Source: Nitrospira defluvii
GTDB taxonomy: Bacteria > Nitrospirota > Nitrospiria > Nitrospirales > Nitrospiraceae
NCBI RefSeq assembly: GCF_905220995.1
Contig: NZ_CAJNBJ010000001.1
Coordinates: 806,001-870,000, forward strand
Length of the DNA: 64,000 nt
Direction of reading: 5' to 3'
Shown: positions 61,603-64,000 of the stretch, piece by piece
How positions within the stretch are numbered: the stretch's first letter is position 1
Layout: every line of letters starts with the position of its first letter
Program-made: the position numbers and the translations under genes
Notes under the pieces: model-generated
Database searches by the model: none
Seen by the model: only the letters and a program-made list of their open reading frames with translations
Told to the model about the DNA's origin: nothing

Positions 61603-62109
61603 ATCGTCCCTAAATTACGTGTAAACCGGGAAATCAGGATTCGGGAAGTTCGAGTCATCGGTCCTGACGGCGAGCAATTGGGCATACTGCCGACTGTCGA
61701 GGCATACAATAAGGCACAGGAGGGGGGATACGACCTTGTCGAGGTGGCCCCGACTTCCCAGCCGCCGGTTTGCCGCATCATGGACTATGGGAAGTACAAG
61801 TTCGAGCTCAGCAAGAAAGATCACCAAAGTCGGCGGCATCAAAAGTCTACGCAAGTGAAGGAGATCAAGCTGCGCCCCCGCACGGACAAGCATGATCTCG
61901 AGATCAAGATCCGCCAGATCAAAGAATTCCTGACCGACGGCAACAAGACGAAGGTAACACTCACATATCGCGGTCGCGAAATGGCGAATCAGGAAATGGG
62001 CCGCACCATGATGACCACCGTCATTCAACAATGTTCGGAGGCGGGAACCGTCGAATTCGCGCCGAGGATGGAAGGGCGGAGCCTGATCATGATTCTGGCT
62101 CCCAAGTAG
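61603..62109 (+). CDS. infC: Translation initiation factor IF-3, AUC start
   Basis: A 168-residue IF-3: VNREIRIREVRVIGPDGEQL at the N terminus, PPVCRIMDYGKYKFE in the linker region and the C-terminal domain IKLRPRTDKHDLEIKIRQIK. There is no ATG, GTG or TTG at the expected start; the family N terminus fits an ATC at 61603, with GAGGTGA just in front, 3 bp after the thrS stop. Non-AUG start codons (AUU/AUC) are a known feature of infC, used for autoregulation by IF-3. Confidence 0.95.
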   Translation: MVPKLRVNREIRIREVRVIGPDGEQLGILPTVEAYNKAQEGGYDLVEVAPTSQPPVCRIMDYGKYKFELSKKDHQSRRHQKSTQVKEIKLRPRTDKHDLEIKIRQIKEFLTDGNKTKVTLTYRGREMANQEMGRTMMTTVIQQCSEAGTVEFAPRMEGRSLIMILAPK

Positions 62110-62142
62110 TGTGCGCGACGCACACAAGGAAGGAATGAGAGC

Positions 62143-62340
62143 ATGAAGATGAAGATGAAAACCCACAGCGGCGCAAAGAAGCGGTTCAAGCGCACGGGAA
62201 CCGGCAAATTGGTTCGCCGAAAGGCCGGCAGTCGGCATTTGTTGACCGGCAAGCCGCGCGATCGTAAGCGGAACCTGAAGGGAGCCACGGATGTCTCTTC
62301 CGCCTCGACTCCCGCATTGAACAAATTACTTCCGCAGTAA
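62143..62340 (+). CDS. rpmI: 50S ribosomal protein L35
   Basis: A 65-residue protein: MKMKMKTHSGAKKRFKRTGT, then GKLVRRKAGSRHLLTGKPRD, the standard L35 pattern. AAGGA precedes the ATG. Lies between infC and rplT as in most bacteria. Confidence 0.96.
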   Translation: MKMKMKTHSGAKKRFKRTGTGKLVRRKAGSRHLLTGKPRDRKRNLKGATDVSSASTPALNKLLPQ

Positions 62341-62383
62341 CGATGATTGTCCCGTGAACAGGATCTGAAAGGAGTCGTTCCCC

Positions 62384-62752
62384 ATGCCTCGTACAAAAGG
62401 TGGTCCGAAAACCCGACAGCGGCGAAAGAAGCGCCTGAAACTGGCGAAAGGCCAGTATGGTGCCAAGAGCCGCTTGTTCCGAAGCGCAACGGAGTCCGTC
62501 GATAAAGGTCAGGCGTACGCCTATTCGGGACGGAAGCAGCGGAAACGCGACTTCCGCCAGTTGTGGATTGCACGCATCAGTGCCGCGACCCGTATGCATG
62601 GCATCGCATACAGTCGGTTCATGAATGCCCTGAAGAAGGCAAATATCCTATTGGATCGGAAGGTCCTCTCCGATATGGCGATCCGGGATATGGCGGGATT
62701 CGAGAAACTCGTCGGGGTAGCCAAACAGCAGCTCGCGACAGCCGCGAGCTAA
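62384..62752 (+). CDS. rplT: 50S ribosomal protein L20
   Basis: A 122-residue protein: MPRTKGGPKTRQRRKKRLKL, then GQYGAKSRLFRSATESVDK and WIARISAATRMHGIAYSRF, typical for L20. Early-assembling 50S protein. AAGGAG precedes the ATG. L20 often represses rpmI-rplT translation; no leader structure is visible upstream. Confidence 0.97.
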   Translation: MPRTKGGPKTRQRRKKRLKLAKGQYGAKSRLFRSATESVDKGQAYAYSGRKQRKRDFRQLWIARISAATRMHGIAYSRFMNALKKANILLDRKVLSDMAIRDMAGFEKLVGVAKQQLATAAS

Positions 62753-62774
62753 TCAAGGCGCATCAGTCACGTGG

Positions 62775-62803
62775 CGGGGAGGTCCTCATCAGCGACTTCC
62801 CCG
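62775..62803. terminator. Hairpin between convergent rplT and pheT
   Basis: A 10-bp stem CGGGGAGGTC / GACTTCCCCG (one G-T pair, 62775-62784 and 62794-62803) sits between the two gene ends. No strong T-run follows, so termination is probable but not certain. Confidence 0.5.
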
Positions 62804-64000
62804 TCATCCTTCATCGAGTAGCCGGTCGATCTCCAGCTCCAGTGCGACGGCCGGCACGCCAATCTGCCACTGCTCAAGAACCTCCGGGTGCAATTCCCCC
62901 AGCAGCCCGATCACCCGTCCGCCCGCAATGATGGCTCCGGCCCGCCCCTCAAGAAATGAAGGATGGGGTACAGGTTCCAGGGTAAATGGGCGATCCAGAT
63001 AGTACAGCAGCAGATCCAGGCACGAGTGAATTTCAGAGAAGTGTGCGTCGGCATGCGCAATCACGGCCCCTAACTTCGTCACCGTGCGTGACCCGATGTC
63101 AGCATTCACATCCGGAACCGCCACCTCCCCGACTTCGAACATGCGATGTGGATAAAACGCACGGCTCGAATTCGTTTCCACCTGCAACAGCGAGGGGGTG
63201 ATCCACTGACGCAGGCAGGAATAACTGAGAGACATCACATTGTCTACTTCCACCACCTTCGCCCACTCGGTGCCGTCCACCCGCATTTTGGTGCAAAAAT
63301 CCTGGTGAGACCCCATGATGTTGGAAATGATCTCCTGAAACTCCATGCCCACCATGAGATGCCGAATGCGGTCGGCCATGTGCTCGAGCCGCGACAGTCC
63401 GCCGACGGTGAACTGCGACGGCATGACCGGCGCAAACCTGGCATACCCCTGGCTGATCGCGACATCCTCGACCACATCCACCGTGTGCAACAGATCGTTC
63501 CGGTACGGGGGCAATTGCACGCCCACCTTCTGTCCGGCGGACTTCACCGTGTAGCCATAGGATTTTAACGCCGCCGCCACCTCACGCCCCCCCAATGCCT
63601 CCCCCAGAGCCGTTTCAATGGCCTTGAGAGGAATCGACCGCGGCGCACCGAAATCCACCGGCGTGTGCCAGCGCCGTCCGAAAGCGGTTTTCACAGGCGA
63701 TTGAATCTCCACCGGAGTGATCACCGCCCCTCTATCGGCAAGGTTGGCGGCAAAAATATTCAGCGTCAGCGACACCATCTGTAAATCGGTTCCGGTCACT
63801 TCGACGAATAATTCATGATCGCCGACCTGCACCTCGCCGATTTCCCGGCTGTTGATGATCGGTGGGAATGAGAGCACCTGCCCCTTCGCATCGCGCAACA
63901 CGGGAAGCCGGTCATGGCCACTGAGGATCCCGCCATACTCTACGCCCTTAGGGTGGACCATGAGGATTTCGCGCAGGGTCATCACCGTTTCCATGCCCAA
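62804..64000 (-). CDS. pheT: Phenylalanyl-tRNA synthetase beta subunit, archaeal/eukaryal type (partial)
   Basis: 398 residues from the right edge to a stop at 62804; the N terminus lies outside the window. MTLREILMVHPKGVEYGGIL, VLSFPPIINSREIGEVQVGD and FVEVTGTDLQMVSLTLNIFA match the short archaeal/eukaryal form of PheT. B5 (KVGVQLPPYRNDLLHTVDVV) and the catalytic-like C-terminal part follow. No FDX-ACB anticodon domain is present, as expected for this form. It forms the tetramer with PheS. The gene points towards rplT, unlike the usual pheST after rplT in bacteria. Confidence 0.9.
   Translation of the reverse strand: MGMETVMTLREILMVHPKGVEYGGILSGHDRLPVLRDAKGQVLSFPPIINSREIGEVQVGDHELFVEVTGTDLQMVSLTLNIFAANLADRGAVITPVEIQSPVKTAFGRRWHTPVDFGAPRSIPLKAIETALGEALGGREVAAALKSYGYTVKSAGQKVGVQLPPYRNDLLHTVDVVEDVAISQGYARFAPVMPSQFTVGGLSRLEHMADRIRHLMVGMEFQEIISNIMGSHQDFCTKMRVDGTEWAKVVEVDNVMSLSYSCLRQWITPSLLQVETNSSRAFYPHRMFEVGEVAVPDVNADIGSRTVTKLGAVIAHADAHFSEIHSCLDLLLYYLDRPFTLEPVPHPSFLEGRAGAIIAGGRVIGLLGELHPEVLEQWQIGVPAVALELEIDRLLDEG

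Noticed and set aside
61678-62109. infC start at the TTG/ATG-like position 61678
   Set aside because: It would delete the conserved N-terminal segment VNREIRIREVRVIG of IF-3.
1-64000. CRISPR array or rRNA operon
   Set aside because: No regularly spaced identical repeats of 25-40 bp with unique spacers and no rRNA-like sequence were seen.

Overview
The window looks like chromosomal DNA of a Nitrospira-type bacterium (phylum Nitrospirota). This rests on high G+C content, two proteins built from PCP_red (57-kDa protochlorophyllide-reductase-like) repeats, many PilZ and Fe-S proteins, an archaeal-type PheT and a fused NirA-TusA reductase. The genus is inferred from recalled gene content, not from a search.

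Layout. 1-6.2 kb: 5' end of zwf, a TonB-C-like secreted protein, a 196-bp MITE-like element, two PilZ proteins, tiny membrane proteins, a DUF3422 protein and a Pal-like lipoprotein. 7.0-10.9 kb: a PAS/AAA+/Fis sigma-54 activator, then a non-coding region with repeats and a well-spaced -24/-12 promoter, then an Fe-S operon (54-aa protein, IscU, zinc ribbon protein, ferredoxin, Rieske protein, IscA-like protein, a rhodanese-like stub). Three of its last genes show start-codon, frameshift or truncation oddities. 10.9-18.4 kb: an integrative element in tRNA-Arg(TCG), bounded by a perfect 46-bp direct repeat. It carries a tyrosine integrase, an excisionase-like protein, a Rep-like gene with an in-frame stop, and AT-richer cargo of four same-strand genes (unknown protein, DUF5678-like protein, retropepsin-like protease, single-HKD phospholipase-D-like protein).

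18.5-33 kb: aroK, aroE, an SDR and trmI on the minus strand; an RpoD-like sigma factor, HtrA-like protease, lipB and a Glu dehydrogenase on the plus strand; a truncated-haemoglobin lipoprotein, a LysR regulator, a D,D-carboxypeptidase and an FG-GAP lipoprotein. 33.4-44.5 kb: a long minus-strand series pheA-hisC-aroF-tyrA-aroA-cmk-plsC-rpsA-sppA-ihf-PCP_red ending in a clear terminator, linking aromatic amino acid synthesis to translation and DNA architecture. 44.6-47.6 kb: yebC-ruvA-(Cys-rich secreted protein)-ruvB.

47.8-58.1 kb: a sulfate-assimilation series read from an Rrf2 regulator: nirA-tusA fusion, APS reductase, TrpD2-like protein, cysD, cysN with an APS-kinase-like tail, then an Mrp ATPase and a zinc-ribbon/PCP_red protein. 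58.4-64 kb: a Fis-type regulator, HU, tRNA-Val(GAC), and thrS-infC-rpmI-rplT, with infC apparently starting at AUC, converging on a partial archaeal/eukaryal-type pheT.

The strongest candidates for something undescribed are the four-gene cargo of the tRNA-Arg element and the sigma-54-controlled IscU/ferredoxin/Rieske/IscA operon that the element borders.
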